A stretch of DNA of 64,000 nucleotides from Entonaema liquescens (GCA_902805475.1 CADCSX010000001.1:3348001-3412000); one strand, 5' to 3'; shown: positions 13,009-25,677, counted from the first letter of the stretch. Notes: generated from the letters alone by a model not told the origin. Numbers and translations: made by a program.

Positions 13009-14862
13009 GATTCCACGTCTGGTTGCACGAAGCCGCGTTGTTTTCTAGAAGTGTAGAAGGGAGACCTTTTTATTCATTATTTACGATATCGGTGAGTAAC
13101 TCTCTTAGACAAGGTAGCTGAACGACGCGAAGAGCCCCAGATTAGTCGCATGGTATGCTGTCGTCAGCATCTTGCAAGGCGATAATGTGGGAACGAACTA
13201 TACTTATGTAGGACATCGCGGACTTATTCTCTTACTAAATCTAGTTGCATCGTAGATATCCGCCAATTAGCGTGTGGGATGTTGAGGCAGATCGACGGTT
13301 AGGTAATATGAAATTGCTTCTTTACGTGATGTAACATCGAAATGAGAGACATCTATGGAAATAAGCATCATAAAAGGTATACGGATACCACGGATTATCC
13401 TTATGCATGCATCTACGGATAGTTGGTACCTATGACAAAAGGTATTTCTACGAATATATAGCTGCTAATTAGGAATGGTTGGAATTCAACCTAACCAAGT
13501 TCAAGGTTTATTTTGCGATAATTGATCTTTCTTGTTTAAAGTATATGGCTTATGATATTTGATGGAGAAGTTTAAAACATTACATTAAAGATCAACGCCT
13601 AGGTTGTCTAACTAGATGAGTACATGTACCATGCAAGATCAGATAGGTAGATTGGTTGAGAAGTGAAAGCTGACTTTACCATGTAGAACCTTGTCATTAA
13701 ATTGATTCGCGACTTATTTCAATAGTTACTCCAAAAAAGAATTAGACGATTACACACGGTCGCACGTGAATTGAGCCTTGAATCAACGGGGGGATTATTC
13801 ATCGTAATGATTCGAGTATTACATAACTCACTAAGTTAGGTAACATACAAGTAATATTTCATTTCATATGTCGCATCCCCTCATCTCATTCTTTTTTCCC
13901 CCCTTATCTAAACAACTCCGGCGGTTACATAAGTCATTCTCACTTCGGGGCTGCCTGAGAAAAATGGATCACGGACTTGAATTTCGGGAGGACCCAACAC
14001 GGTTATTGGATATTCCCAGTCCGCGTTTTTAGATCTGTAATTGTAATGCCATTGAAAAGGTCTTGTGTCTCGGCGAGGTCTTCTATTCACGATCCACGTG
14101 CCTGAGCTCGCATCGTGGCAAGGATCTAGGTTGACTTCAAATAGAACCAACCAATGACTTCGTTGGACGCGGGAAGAAGGACATGCGAGACGCCGACAGG
14201 ACTATGTGGCTTGTTAAGGAGGTCTTCAAACTCGAAAGGACCTACCGGCCAGGACTTCGCCAGAATCAGGAAGTTTGTGGGAATGTGAAAGCCGAGACTT
14301 AGATGTTGCACATGGGGGGATGAGCTGCACAGGCTGCACAGGCCAATCCACCACGGCACGTTGCTCTATTCTCGCCTCTGATTGGTTCTTCATTAACTTC
14401 AGCCAATGTCAGAGCTCGAATTGATCGCGTGCCTCGAGTCGACACCTTTCAATGCTTCGTCGACTTCTACGAAACTTTTCGCCATGTCCAACATACATCT
14501 AGACTCTAACCCCTCCCCAAGTTATCTTTTTCATGATCGGGAAGCTGGGGCAAGTCGCGGTTCCTCATAATTTCCTCCTTCAACTTCTGGCCATGATCTC
14601 ATGAGCAAGGGAGGGATTCTCTTTATCGCGGCAGATATCCCTTATTTCTCTGCATCTACGTGACGGCCCGGCCCAACCATTACTCGCGGCGATACCTGAC
14701 TTTCAAATTTGAAACTGGATCTTTAACCGAGTCGGAAATCCAACTGCAAATTCGTTCTGTTCGGCGAGCTTTCGAAAGCTGTGTCTCAGATAATAATTAT
14801 TATATTGATATCTCTTGTCGTGTGACCATTTAGAGAAGTGATCTATCAAATCCTCATCCAAA
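13009..14862. other. Divergent intergenic region between esterase and bHLH genes
   Basis: Contains the promoters of both neighbours. Two overlapping minus-strand open frames (14359-14126 and 14150-13908) have moderately protein-like composition, including a WIVNRRPRRDTRPFQWHY stretch. They match no family I know and do not join cleanly by splicing. They could be a small or decayed gene, but I do not call one. Confidence 0.5.
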
Positions 14863-16057
14863 ATGACACGCCTAAAGATGCCGCCAACGCCGGCGTCCTC
14901 CACCGAGATTAAGGGTCAGGACCATTCTCATCAACTATCCACTCTCCAAATGTCCTTTGAGCTGCCTCCGTCGGCCATAGGGTCAAATGCGAAGTCCCAG
15001 CAACCCAACTCCGGAGCTAAGACGTCACCCATATCGCCATCTACCAAGACGACCTACCCGGTCCAACCGAGCGAGACGGTTAAGTCGAGAAGACGCTCAT
15101 CTGCAGCGCAGAAGGAGACATTTGCTTTACCTCCTCCGCCAACGAGATCCCGCAGGATAATTCAGATGAAACCTCGCCCCCAGGAAGAGCCGGTTGAACA
15201 ACCCGCCCCAGATAAAGCGGCCTCTACTACTACTAATAAGAGTACCGCAGGGGCTGGGTCTAAAGAAGCAGCCGTCGGCAACTAGCGCCGCGGGGAGGAA
15301 GATCGCTAGGAAGACGGCTCATAGCTTGATTGAACGACGTCGGAGGTCTAAGATGAACGAAGAATTCGCCGTGCTTAAAGGTTTGATACCTGCTTGTACC
15401 GGCGAGATGCACAAACTAGCCATCCTTCAGGTACGCTATTTAGAGACTTCAACCGTAACACTATTTCCTCCTAACTAATTTTTGCTCTTTCAGGCTTCTA
15501 TCGAGTATGTGCGATATCTCGAAGACTGCATTACCAAGCTGAAGGAGCAACGCGACGACCAATCTGCAACACCCGCCCCGGCTCAGTTCAAACTCACTCC
15601 GTCAAATGATGTTGACGTATACGATATGGACGAGGATAAAGACGACGAAGAGGGACAAGAAGATGTTGAAATGACGGCATCGGAAGCACCGTCACCCATA
15701 TACGCGCAGACTCCCGCTCGCTCTAGCCAATCGTCTATATCGCCGGTGCTAGTCGCACAAGACGCGCGGAGCAGACACCACTCCTACTCGTCGGTCTCCA
15801 CCGAATACCGTCACTACAGCTATAGTGGGCCGTCTAACACCTCCCCGGCTTTTGGTCCCCAGGGCGGGTATCCACAGCATGTGGGGACTGCGTCTACGTC
15901 ACATTCGACGATCACTAGTCCGGCTTTGAGACCGCAGCAGCAGGAGATGGACCAGGAGGCGTCTGCGGCGCTGTTGATGCTTAATGTCGATCGTAGAGGG
16001 ACGGCTGGTAGTGGTTCGGGACGAGGTATGAGTGTTAGGGATTTACTTAGCTCATAG
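14863..16057 (+). CDS. bHLH transcription factor
   Basis: Probable exons are 14863-15192, 15251-15430 and 15494-16057, about 357 residues. The N-terminal third carries ALPPPPTRSRRIIQMKPRP, which I recall as conserved in this fungal bHLH group. The bHLH follows: basic region RKTAHSLIERRRRSKMNEEF, with helix 2 ASIEYVRYLEDC directly after the 63-nt intron at 15431-15493. The C-terminal part is acidic and Ser/Pro-rich. The protein should bind E-box DNA as a dimer. The last intron is well supported (ATCCTTCAG donor side, TCTTTCAG acceptor). The first junction is not: the frame changes between about 15190 and 15285. I bridge it with a 58-nt intron that has a weak GTTGAA donor, an ACTAATAAG branch and a CAG acceptor. 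A one-base indel is equally possible. Confidence 0.82.
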
Positions 16058-19000
16058 CTAGGTAAGTATTATTTTGACTGTGGCTTGATGCTACTCTGGT
16101 ATGGTGTGCTAGCCGGGTGTGTTGAGTGTATGTAGGATTGAGCTTGGTCGGCTCGGTTAGTGCGGCTGTCTGTATTTGCATTTGCATCAGCGGAAACTTG
16201 GGGTCTATGTATACGTCGGGTCATGGTTGGGAGTATGGCATGGTACCAAAAAAATTTCATAGGTACAGCTATACCAGGGCCGCTACGTTGTTTGATAAAT
16301 TGGGTTGCTATATCCTGTGGTAGTGGTTATAGCAAGGGAAAGGAACAGATATATACCTTGTATTGTTTAACAGGACGAAGGCAGAATATATATTGCCTGT
16401 TACACATACCTATTAAGTACATCTTTCGGGCTCGGGTTCCTTCACAAGGCTACTACTGGCGAGGTAGAGTGGGGAGGATAATGCTTTGTATTGTAGAGCA
16501 GGACGGAAGTGTCATATGCATTTGCCTTGTTACATACATAAAGATCATTGTAGTTAGGGTTAATAAACTGGCAAATAAGTAGATACCCAATATAATATCC
16601 TATGATACGGAAATATAATGTAATGCTGTCCTAAATCTCATGAAGTGCACCCGCACACAAGGTATCCAACCTTCTGTGTTCCATTCACAAAGTTAGAATA
16701 ACCCCGTTTATATTTTATTCAATACCCTTTTACTCCAGCGTAGGCGCCGTCGTCAATACGGCAGTTATCGTTGCCTGACCAGCGGGGTCCCCGGCTGCCC
16801 AGCAACGCGGTTTCCCTTATAGCTGTCGATACCGCAGCCCTCTTCCAACTCTTATCAGTGGCCGTCTGGGCCAATGCGGTCGTGGTCTAGCGGTTGGTGA
16901 GGTAGAGCCAGAAATAATCCCTCGAGGGGTTTTTCGTACGGCTCGGGGTTCGAACTGCTGTCGGGGCGTGCAGGCAGACCAACTGTTCAGGTCAAATGCA
17001 GTTGGTTCGGATCCCGGGTCCTAGCTTTTTTAGAGGTTTTGTGTTTTTGATATATTTTTTCTTCTTCTTTGCTGTCTGTTTCTCTACAAGATTGGCGAGA
17101 GGAGGAGCCTGTGATATCTAATATCTTGTGGGCGTTCGATTGGTATGATAAAAATACAATTTACTCACACCCAAAACCATCTTCATTGCTAAATATCGCG
17201 TTCCTATTCTTTGTTATATTTCCATAAGCTTGCCATGTCTGGCATGATTCAATATACGCTAATTGTTTAGAAACTTCCAGCATTATATTTATACGACTCG
17301 CAGCGGGATAGAGATAGGACGAGGTAAAAAAAAAAAAAGTTTGTCTCTAGGCCAAAGAGACCCATGATTCATCACTCAACAAGAGCAAAAGCTCTCGTTA
17401 CCTAAGGGAGAGTTCTAAAATCACTTGTAACAAACCGAAATTGCCCTGTGCTTGCTCCTATTCAATAGACTACCGGGTTTTTATGAGACATCTTCAAGTT
17501 GCTTTTTGCTCCTTTACTTTCAGGTATTTATTTGATAAAAACAAACCCCTCGAGCCTAACGTTTCTTCAAGGACAATTCCTAAAAGTTTAGATATACTAT
17601 CGTCCGCATAATGAAGAAAAGTGCCATATCAAACCTGGCTCGCCTTTCCGAGAGTGTTGATGGGCTGAATATAGCAGTACTTGACCGATAGAATTGCAAG
17701 GAGGCTTAGTTTTCTTGATCTTATTTCGTATGCTATTCGGGGTATTTCATTGCGATTAATGCCCTTATTATGGTGTAATTTTTAAAGTACCATAAACCTG
17801 TAATACTCTTGACATTGTAGTTAGGGTAAGCTCTCCAAATCTACATTGCCTTTAGTAATCCTTTATCTCATATATGATTGACTTATTAATTATCGTTGGG
17901 TCATTGAAGGAGGTAGTGTCTAGCTTATATCTTCCACGCCAGATATTAAGAGTTAATATTTCTATGAATGCCGTAAAACTCCTTGTATACATCATAACCC
18001 TAGAACAGAAACCCCTTTTTGATTATCGTCGGCTACCAAGTATTCGTATTATCCACCATTGAATAATCGTTTCTGTTTTAGGTATATCCTTAAGATGTAG
18101 CCTTCACAAACCCTTTGGCTTTCGATCAAAGAATCTCCCATGGCACCAAGGACGGTTCTATATAAATAGTACGATTCTAAGTTTCAAGAAATTGCCAATT
18201 TCTCGTTTAAGAGTGAAGGCGGGTTGAGATGAGAAGACACCATACGGGGTCAAGAAGAGACTGTATCAAAAACTCAGATTTTCCATGCCATACTTGTCTT
18301 GCCACTCGTGCAAATCACTGCAGGTGACTTATAAGAGCGGTTCGGTCCGATATTAGGCTGTTGTGCGAGTCGGAGGGCTGATCGGGGAACACCGGTGAGC
18401 TCTGCTCCTAGGATAATTAATTCGGACGGTGAGGGTGGGGTATCGAAACCGGACATAGGCTCCGGCGCACCCCTTTTTTTTTCTGAATTAAGGGGCTACG
18501 AAGTTGAATTTCGGCAATAGGTCTAGTAGTTATCAGTAAGTTCTTCATAAAATCTACCAACCGTTCGGCGAGGCTCACTAGGGTCGGGCATAATTACTTC
18601 CGCCTTAAAAAAATGACTGTTAAATTAAAGCTCTTAGAAAGTGCACGCGTTCCTCTTACAGATAGACCCTTGCTTGAGGCTATCTTAGTCTGGCAATATC
18701 ACTGGCTGCTAGGTATAGCAGTATATTCCTTCCCGCACTAACAGCAGCAATACCGTGCTTCTGCGAGGGGGATCGGCCCAGGGTTAGGTGGTCTAATCCG
18801 TGCAAAGCAGGTTGTTTGAAGATCTTCGAGAAATCGCATACATGCTGCAAGGGTTATATTTTGATGTGATATATCAAGTCGCCGTGTTTTCTTCGTGAAC
18901 TGGAGGGTTAATAACGACACGAGAAAGAGACTGTGTATTCACATAATACAGACATCTAGCATTCTAGTAGAACATTGCTGCTTTTCTAGTGAAGTGGCAC

Positions 19001-21812
19001 GTTGATGAATATGCGTATTTGAGATATATTATAGTTGTGGCTGTTTCCGATCGAATGTTACGTTACGATCCAAAGATTTGGGAATGCTTGTGGTAGAAGC
19101 CGTTTACCTGTATCTTAGAGTATGCTGTAAAACTCCATGTTCATTCTTATCTACGATCTACAGTGAACAATGCATTGTGTACAACAGTAGATCACTATAC
19201 TCGTTACTAAAATTTGAAATAATTGGCATGATTCTATTTGAATACCTAACATAATCATAGACCCTATGTTACCTTACATGCAGCAGTTGGGCTAGTACTA
19301 TGTAAGACTAGATCCCAGTTGGGATCTACATTATGCTCACTTCGTTTTCCTGATAACTCAACATTAAAGACGGGTCTTATAAGTCGTTCAACAGGTTGAT
19401 AAAAAGTAACTGCGAAGACCTAATAATCCCTCAATGCAAGATATATGATCGTCGCTTGCCGAGACCTGTCACTAGAAGATATATCGGGATGGCGATAGAC
19501 GAGAAGCTGAACGATGTCACATCTCACGTTGTTTGTACGTATATGTCAACGCGTGAGGGTGGGTAGTATTTCTTACCGGCTGGGAGCGTATCCTGTGGAC
19601 GCTAGGTTATGCACGTTTTGAATGGTCGGATCAGATCCGAGTGTTACCTCGAGACAACTGGCGGCTAAATGGTTGCGTTCGAAGGATTCCCAGCGCAGCG
19701 GGAGTCGGTATTGCAAAGTTGACCGAATCCGTATGTATGAGAAATGCCAAGAATAAAATATCGAATAGGGCTGGGACTCGATGCACCTGGAACCAGTTCT
19801 CTGCACGAGATTGTGAGAAATATATTACGAATAAGCTTAGTATCTTATCTATTATAGACCTCGACTCATCAATACACCGAGTAGTGATGGACTATTGCAT
19901 GTTGTAGACTGAGAGAAACTAGCCTCAACGATTCATGTTTTATCGTCGTTCTTTTCTTCGTTCTTCTTCGCCTCGTTTGTTTGATAAACAATCTAACTAA
20001 CTAAGGTACTTATTCTAGTTATTAGCTAAGCTTTGCCCCTGAATAACCCCTGGAGTACCCCTGAATAGTTCCTGAAGTCTATTAGAGCCTCTTTCAACGG
20101 CTCGCTTACGTTAGTTCGCACTACTGCTGCACTTGAACAGGGTTATGCTATAGACTTTTAAGCGCTAACATATTATTGGTTTGGACGATAGAAGATTTGC
20201 TCGCTCGCGTCAACTAATACCGCCAGCTGCGATTGCTAGCATTTAATCGGGATAGGAAGCATATGCAACTAAAACCACGCGTGCGAATGGATTTCGTTTC
20301 TCGCAATACTTGATTTCTGATTTGTGACGGTATGAGAACTAGAGGTGCTTGGCTTAGGTTGGTTCGAATGATGTCGATGGATACCGACCCGTCTATAGAT
20401 TATAATGGGTCTATAATGGGTCTTCTGCGCGTAAGTGCATTGACACGCGGGATTTTTGGTCCATGATTTAGGCAACTTAGGATATGATTTGATCAGGGGT
20501 AGACGATTAGCAGCCCCAGTAAGTAAACCCCACGGTTACGACTCTATGCGCTATGACGTATGTTCTGGACTTAGATCTTGTGCTGCGCTACGCCGCAATG
20601 ACCGTTTTGAGCTTAGGTTAGGTAGAAACGCAGAAGAAAATGCGTAAGATGCAGACGATGCAGTATTTCTCCCAATGTGCTTACTACGTAGTACTTACGA
20701 AGGTCTTTGAATATTCTGTGATGAACTCGACATGGTAATGAGGTGATATGGTTTCCCGAATGTTTCCGGCTGATGCGGATGAACCCCAAAGTATTCACAT
20801 GCGCGCAACTCCGCTACCAGCGCTACCATAACTCGCTACCATAACTCGCTACGAGTTTGTGGAGAGATCTTGGGGTGTTGGAATGCAGACGACCACCGAA
20901 CTTTTCCACCTTTTCCATGCCCATGGGGAGATTCAGGGGCCTATTGAGGTCCAGATTGAATAAGTTAACACACCTCATTCGTCCTAACTCTCAAAGTCCC
21001 TCTTAAAAAATGCTTGTAAGTGGAGAATTTTGCGGGTATCATTCTCGGTAAGCTGGAACAACTTTTTTTTTGTTGAAGTTAGGCTAACTCATGTTATTAG
21101 AATAACAGTCGTACTATGACATATTTCTTGGCGCTACAAGGCGCGTCGCTATGGGGCGAACCTTAACTCTTAGTGTCTATTCGGTTCAAGGACAGCTGTG
21201 GCAATAGCAAGGCTAATAAGCCGTTAGTGGCCTTAAGTACGATGAAATACGGCAAAGTCGAGTCACCTGATTCCGCACGTTCGGGGCTTTTGAGGAATTT
21301 TTGCGTGGGATGACACCGAAGTCTAATCCCTGTCTCTCCAGACTTCCCCAGCTGTTAACCCCCACTGCTGGAACGCGCTACCTTGTTTCATTGGACAATT
21401 CAACTTTCAGTTAGACAGTGTACAAAACTTGATGAAGCACAAGATCATGTGTAGCAACAAAACCCCTGTTGTATTATTCCATTACCGGCCTGGCATATCA
21501 CCATGTCATTTGAAACTTTCCAGGCCTCCCGAGTAGCTAAACCAAATCCGGAAGACAATACCTATACTTTGGCATATACTTTGGCATATACGTACCTTAC
21601 CTATTGTGTAAGTCTATTGTACAATTGTACAAATGCTACAAATGCTATGTATACATCCCATTGTTCTATATATAAAGAACATCTGCCCACTTGTAGTTTA
21701 CCCATTGTCCGGCATTCCGCTTTGACAATTCAACCCATTCCAAATCTCTCCTCGTCCGTCTCCAGAGTACCAATTAAGGAGCAGACACAAGCCTGTAGTT
21801 GCTACAACAAAA
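16058..21812. other. Gene-poor 5.7-kb region
   Basis: No protein-coding gene is supported; open frames are short and lack domain signals. A tRNA-like element lies at 16876-17031. Small repeats are visible: a 9-bp-arm palindrome at 19311-19330 (TAGATCCCA/TGGGATCTA), a duplicated 13-mer CGCTACCATAACT near 20821-20846, and a duplicated 12-mer ATACTTTGGCAT at 21564-21587. The last few hundred bases are the promoter of the sugar transporter. Confidence 0.55.
16876..17031 (+). other. tRNA-like / possible tRNA-derived SINE or tRNA pseudogene
   Basis: The sequence has a good RNA polymerase III A box, TGGTCTAGCGG (16883-16893). A B-box match GGTTCGAAC follows at 16947-16955, and a T6 run at 17026-17031 could terminate transcription. 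The head resembles fungal tRNA-Pro or tRNA-His 5' ends (GTGGTCTAGCGGTT). No complementary acceptor or T stem can be formed, so it is not an intact tRNA. A degraded tRNA or the 5' head of a tRNA-derived SINE fits best. Confidence 0.35.
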
Positions 21813-23914
21813 ATGGCAGTATCACGAGCAAAAGAGCCCTACTTTGGGCTTAAAGGCAAATGGCTGACCTTTTGGATCACTGTAAGCTAACGATCCTCGT
21901 ATGTGGTCGAATATCCATAACCTAACAATGATACCTAGCTCGCTTGCGCTACAGACATGACCCTTTTTGGGTATGATCAAGGTGTTTTCAGTAAGTACCC
22001 GCCTAGCTACAATACGAATGCTACATAACGTATCGGTATTAACACTTCGGCTTTAGGCGGTGTTGTTATTTCGAAAGACTACCTAGACGTTCACAACCTA
22101 AACGGCCCGGAGAATACAAGCATTCTATCCATCATCACTTCCATTTACACCATCGGTTGCTTCTTGGGCGCTATCACTGCGTTTTATATCGGAGAGGCCA
22201 TCGGCCGTAAGAAAACTGTGCTTGTCGGAACCGCAATCATGAGTGTCGGTGCTGTTCTTCAGACCAGTTCTTTCAGCGTTCCGCACATGATAGTTGCCCG
22301 TATCGTCACGGGGTATGTATTCTAAGCTTCTATAAGCGATGATTAAACTGACCTGCGAGATAGTATCGGCAATGGAATCAACACGGCTACTGCCCCTGTT
22401 TGGCAAACGGAGACCTCCAAGGTCCACAACAGAGGACTTCTTGTCATGCTCGAGATGGGTTTGAACATCTTTGGTTTCTCTTTAAGCAACTGGATCAACT
22501 ACGGAATGTCGTTCGTTGGAGGTTCCGTCGGATGGCGGTTCCCCCTGTCTCTCCAGCTAGTCTTCTGCATCATTCTCTTCTCCACTATTCCGTGGCTACC
22601 TGAGTCACCCAGGTAAGCATTCTCTCGACATAGCAGCTACGAATATGTTCGATTTGCTGACTCTATTATAGATGGCTGCTTGCGCACGGTCATGAGACCG
22701 AAGCTATCCAGATCTTGGCGGACTTGGAAGATAAGCCGATTGACGATCCCTACGTCGTTGCCGAGCACGAAGAAATCGCTTACAGTATCGAGTATGAGCG
22801 CCAAAACGCGATCAACTGGGGTGATCTACTCCGTGGTCGTACCAAGGCCGGAACCAAAACCATTCGGCGACTGGTCCTTGGCTCTGGTACTCAAGCTATG
22901 CAACAATTTGGTGGCATTAATGGTATGTTCAGGATCACATCTTATCTACATTCTATAAACTTTTTTATATAAGTGCTAACTAAGAGGCAGTGAGTAATTC
23001 AACTCGATTTTAAACATTCCTTTTCACGCCCCCAAAGGGGGTGGAGGACTTCCTACCCCTTATTTCTTTTATCGAAAGGTTACTAGGCGGTCCAGTACGG
23101 GATGCTAACGTAAACTAGATCATGTCTTACTACCTTCCCACTGTGTTGATTGAATCTGTCAAGTTAGATGAGAGCATGGCCCGTCTTATTGCTGCCTTGG
23201 CGTCGGTTGCCTACCTCTTCGCGTCCTTGATAGCAGCGCCTCTTGTGGAAAAGGTTGGTCGCCGCATCATGATGATGGTTTCAACCGCGATTCAATTAGT
23301 CTGCTTCTTGCTCGTCACCGTCTTGCTACATTTTTCAGAAAAGCCCGGCTATCTTCACCAGATCGAAGTATCCAAGGCTTCCGTTGTCTGGTTCTTCATC
23401 TACTATATGGGCTTTGGTCTGGGAATGTTGGGTATCCCATGGCTCTACCCTACCGAAATCAACTCGTAAGTTTAAAACTCCGCCTCGGGGGCGACGCTTT
23501 CTTGTGGGAATCCCCTGATATCAGGTGCAGTTACTGACTCATCATAGTCTCCCTATGCGAACAAAGGGCGCTGCTGTTGCCACCATGACGAACTGGCTCA
23601 CCAATTTCATCGTCGTCGAAGTAACACCCATCGGTATCCAGAAGCTAGGATGGAAGTTCTACATCATCTGGACCGTGACCAACGCGTTTTTCTTGCCCAT
23701 CATATGGCTATTCTACCCCGAGACGGCCAACCGTACTCTGGAAGACCTGGACGCTTACTACCGCGACAACCCACCCCTGGTCCTCCACAAGGACCGCGAC
23801 TCTACCTCCGTCAGTCGACCCACGAGATTTGTCGAGGCTCAGGGCCGGGACATCGAAGAGGCAGCGAAGCAGTTGGAAAAACGCACGTCTGTCGCTCACG
23901 TCGAAGGGTCATAA
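21813..23914 (+). CDS. MFS sugar transporter (hexose transporter family)
   Basis: Seven exons (21813-21881, 21939-21990, 22057-22312, 22364-22612, 22672-22921, 23119-23465, 23548-23914) give about 529 residues, normal for fungal sugar porters. Family signatures are present: FGYDQGVFSG in helix 1, GEAIGRKK loop, RIVTGIGNGINTATAPVWQTE (helix 4), PESPRWLL, QQFGGIN plus IMSYYLP (helix 7), EKVGRRIMM, PWLYPTEI and LFYPETANRTLEDLD. It should import a hexose or related sugar by proton symport through twelve membrane helices; specificity is unknown. The junction between exons 5 and 6 cannot be made in frame with one GT-AG intron. It works as a twin intron (separate entry). This gene directly precedes the accessory region, but nothing ties it functionally to that region. 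Confidence 0.93.
22922..23118 (+). other. Spliceosomal twin intron (stwintron) in the sugar transporter
   Basis: An internal intron, 22923-22990 (68 nt: GTATGT donor, GCTAAC branch, GGCAG acceptor), separates G22922 from T22991. Removing it creates GTGAGT, a near-ideal donor for an external intron made of G22922 plus 22991-23118, with GCTAAC branch and CTAG acceptor. Removing the external intron joins codon AAT (22919-22921) to ATC (23119-23121), giving GGIN-IMSYYLP, the expected helix-7 sequence. A single intron 22923-23118 leaves the wrong frame. Removing only the internal intron leads to a stop within nine codons. Confidence 0.85.
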
Positions 23915-25677
23915 TAGCTGGGCGGTTGAACTATAAATGCTTTACGCATTCCTGGCTACGGGATATCGTGAGATACATAGGCGGGACTTGTTAGTATGGG
24001 GTTAACTATGTGAGGGCGTTTTACGACTTTTATAACGGGCATATGATATCATAGGTGTACATCCGCGTGTTCTTGGGTTTCTGGATTAGACTTTGATACC
24101 ACCTCCGTTGACGATAATTGACAATGGAGTTCATGAAGTAAACAACATGTCTGATTTTGTGCTGTGCTTTTAACTTTATGTGATAGACTGGGGGGCTAGA
24201 AATACCCCTAAATATAAAAATAGAGAACCAAAGCATAATAAATGAGTTATTCGGCCCAATATAAGCTTGGTTAACATAGAGTGACTGCCAGGATAGATGC
24301 TTTAATTAGTAGTGCATGATCTTCTAGTGTCTAACGAGGGAGCTGGGGGCCGTCGAAAGAGAGCATAAGGGCAATCGTTAATAGACTATTTTCACTATCA
24401 GCTATTGCACAGCAGCTTCGCTGCTGCTTCTAGCATTCATTCAAGATTCGATACACATCAAGGGCTCTATCTCTGGGATGGTCCAAGGTCGAAGGCTTGG
24501 CGGATCTCGATTCTATCAATTCATTTTGGCGAACAAAGCGCCTTATCTCTCCTGAAGACAAGCGCCAAGATGCAGCGTCGCGCTATGTCCATCCCCGTCT
24601 TCGCGACGGGAAGCATCCGAAGCTACTTGTCCTGGTTGAGTCGCAGGCTATACGTATCCTGCTAGATGAGAAGAAAGGGGCTATATGAGTTGAACTTTGG
24701 TCCAACCTACTCTTCTATCTAGATGAGGCAGACCAGACTCCGCGCAGGTTGAAGGCAAGGAGACTCGTCATCGCCTTATGCGGAGCATGGGGTATGTCAT
24801 TTCTTCTAGAGGAATCGGGCGTTGGCGAGAGAGCCGTCCTTGAACAAGCTGGTGTTCCGGTCGCAGTCGACCTTCCCGAGGTTGTGAGCGGGTACGAGGG
24901 CCATTATCTTTTCGGTTACCCATACCTCAGTTCTCTAACTCCTGTGGAAACACTTGGTGAGCTCATATACGGATGCATTGGAAGCTGCAAGGATTTGGTA
25001 AAAAAGAAAAAGTAGAAAAACGCTGGGGTGGAATAGCTAATAAGTTCGAGTGAAATTGTGACTAATGGACATTGAGATTGCTTCTCTTGAACCGGAGTTC
25101 CAAAAGATGCGGGATAGAGAGTATAAGGCATATTCCAATAAACCCCTCGCGACACTCAGCGCAATTGTAGGATAGGATCTCGAAAATAATAGCTACGATA
25201 CCTTGATAGCCATTCTGGCTGGCAGTTTCCCGGGAGATCCAGGGTTATCTTCTGGCGACCCATGTCTCGCCGTAACTGCTCTCGCCGTCTATCCGTTTTC
25301 GCGCCGACATAACCACATCGCTAGTCCCATCATCAGCGACCCTACTGGGTTTAAACTTGGGGTTTCGCGGATGAAGGCCAGCTTAATATCAGGAAGCACG
25401 TATCGCTATACAAGAAACAGTATGGGCCGATCCTACCCATGGCTTCGTGCCCTGGCGGGGTGACCTAGTGCTATCTGCTCCTTGCGGCTGGACCAGGTGT
25501 TTTGCCCATGATTATGGTTCGGGAGTGAGAACGAATAGTTTCTTGAATAACATATATCAGCTAGAATCATGTTAAATACTTATGAAGTGGGGTATTATCT
25601 ATGCAAGTCATGAGCGGAGTTTATGTAGTAAAAATACATCTCTTTCGTAAATCACAGTCCATCTACTTCGTTTTACT
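23915..25677. other. Intergenic region with possible decayed coding fragments
   Basis: No intact gene is supported. Plus-strand open segments at about 24490-24688, 24749-25015 and 25203-25463 have protein-like composition but sit in different frames separated by stops, without clean splice sites. They may be remnants of a decayed gene of unknown family. The remainder is AT-rich. Confidence 0.45.

Noticed and set aside
16160..16582. Plus-strand 140-codon open frame downstream of the bHLH gene
   Set aside because: Composition looks random, it overlaps another frame, and there is no domain or splice support; probably bHLH 3' UTR and spacer.
16876..16975. Functional tRNA gene at the A-box/B-box element
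   Set aside because: Neither the acceptor nor the T stem can pair, and no anticodon arm is evident, so it is at most tRNA-derived.
22923..23118. Single 196-nt intron in the sugar transporter
   Set aside because: It joins AATG to ATCATG in the wrong frame and destroys helix 7; only the two-step twin-intron model keeps the conserved protein.
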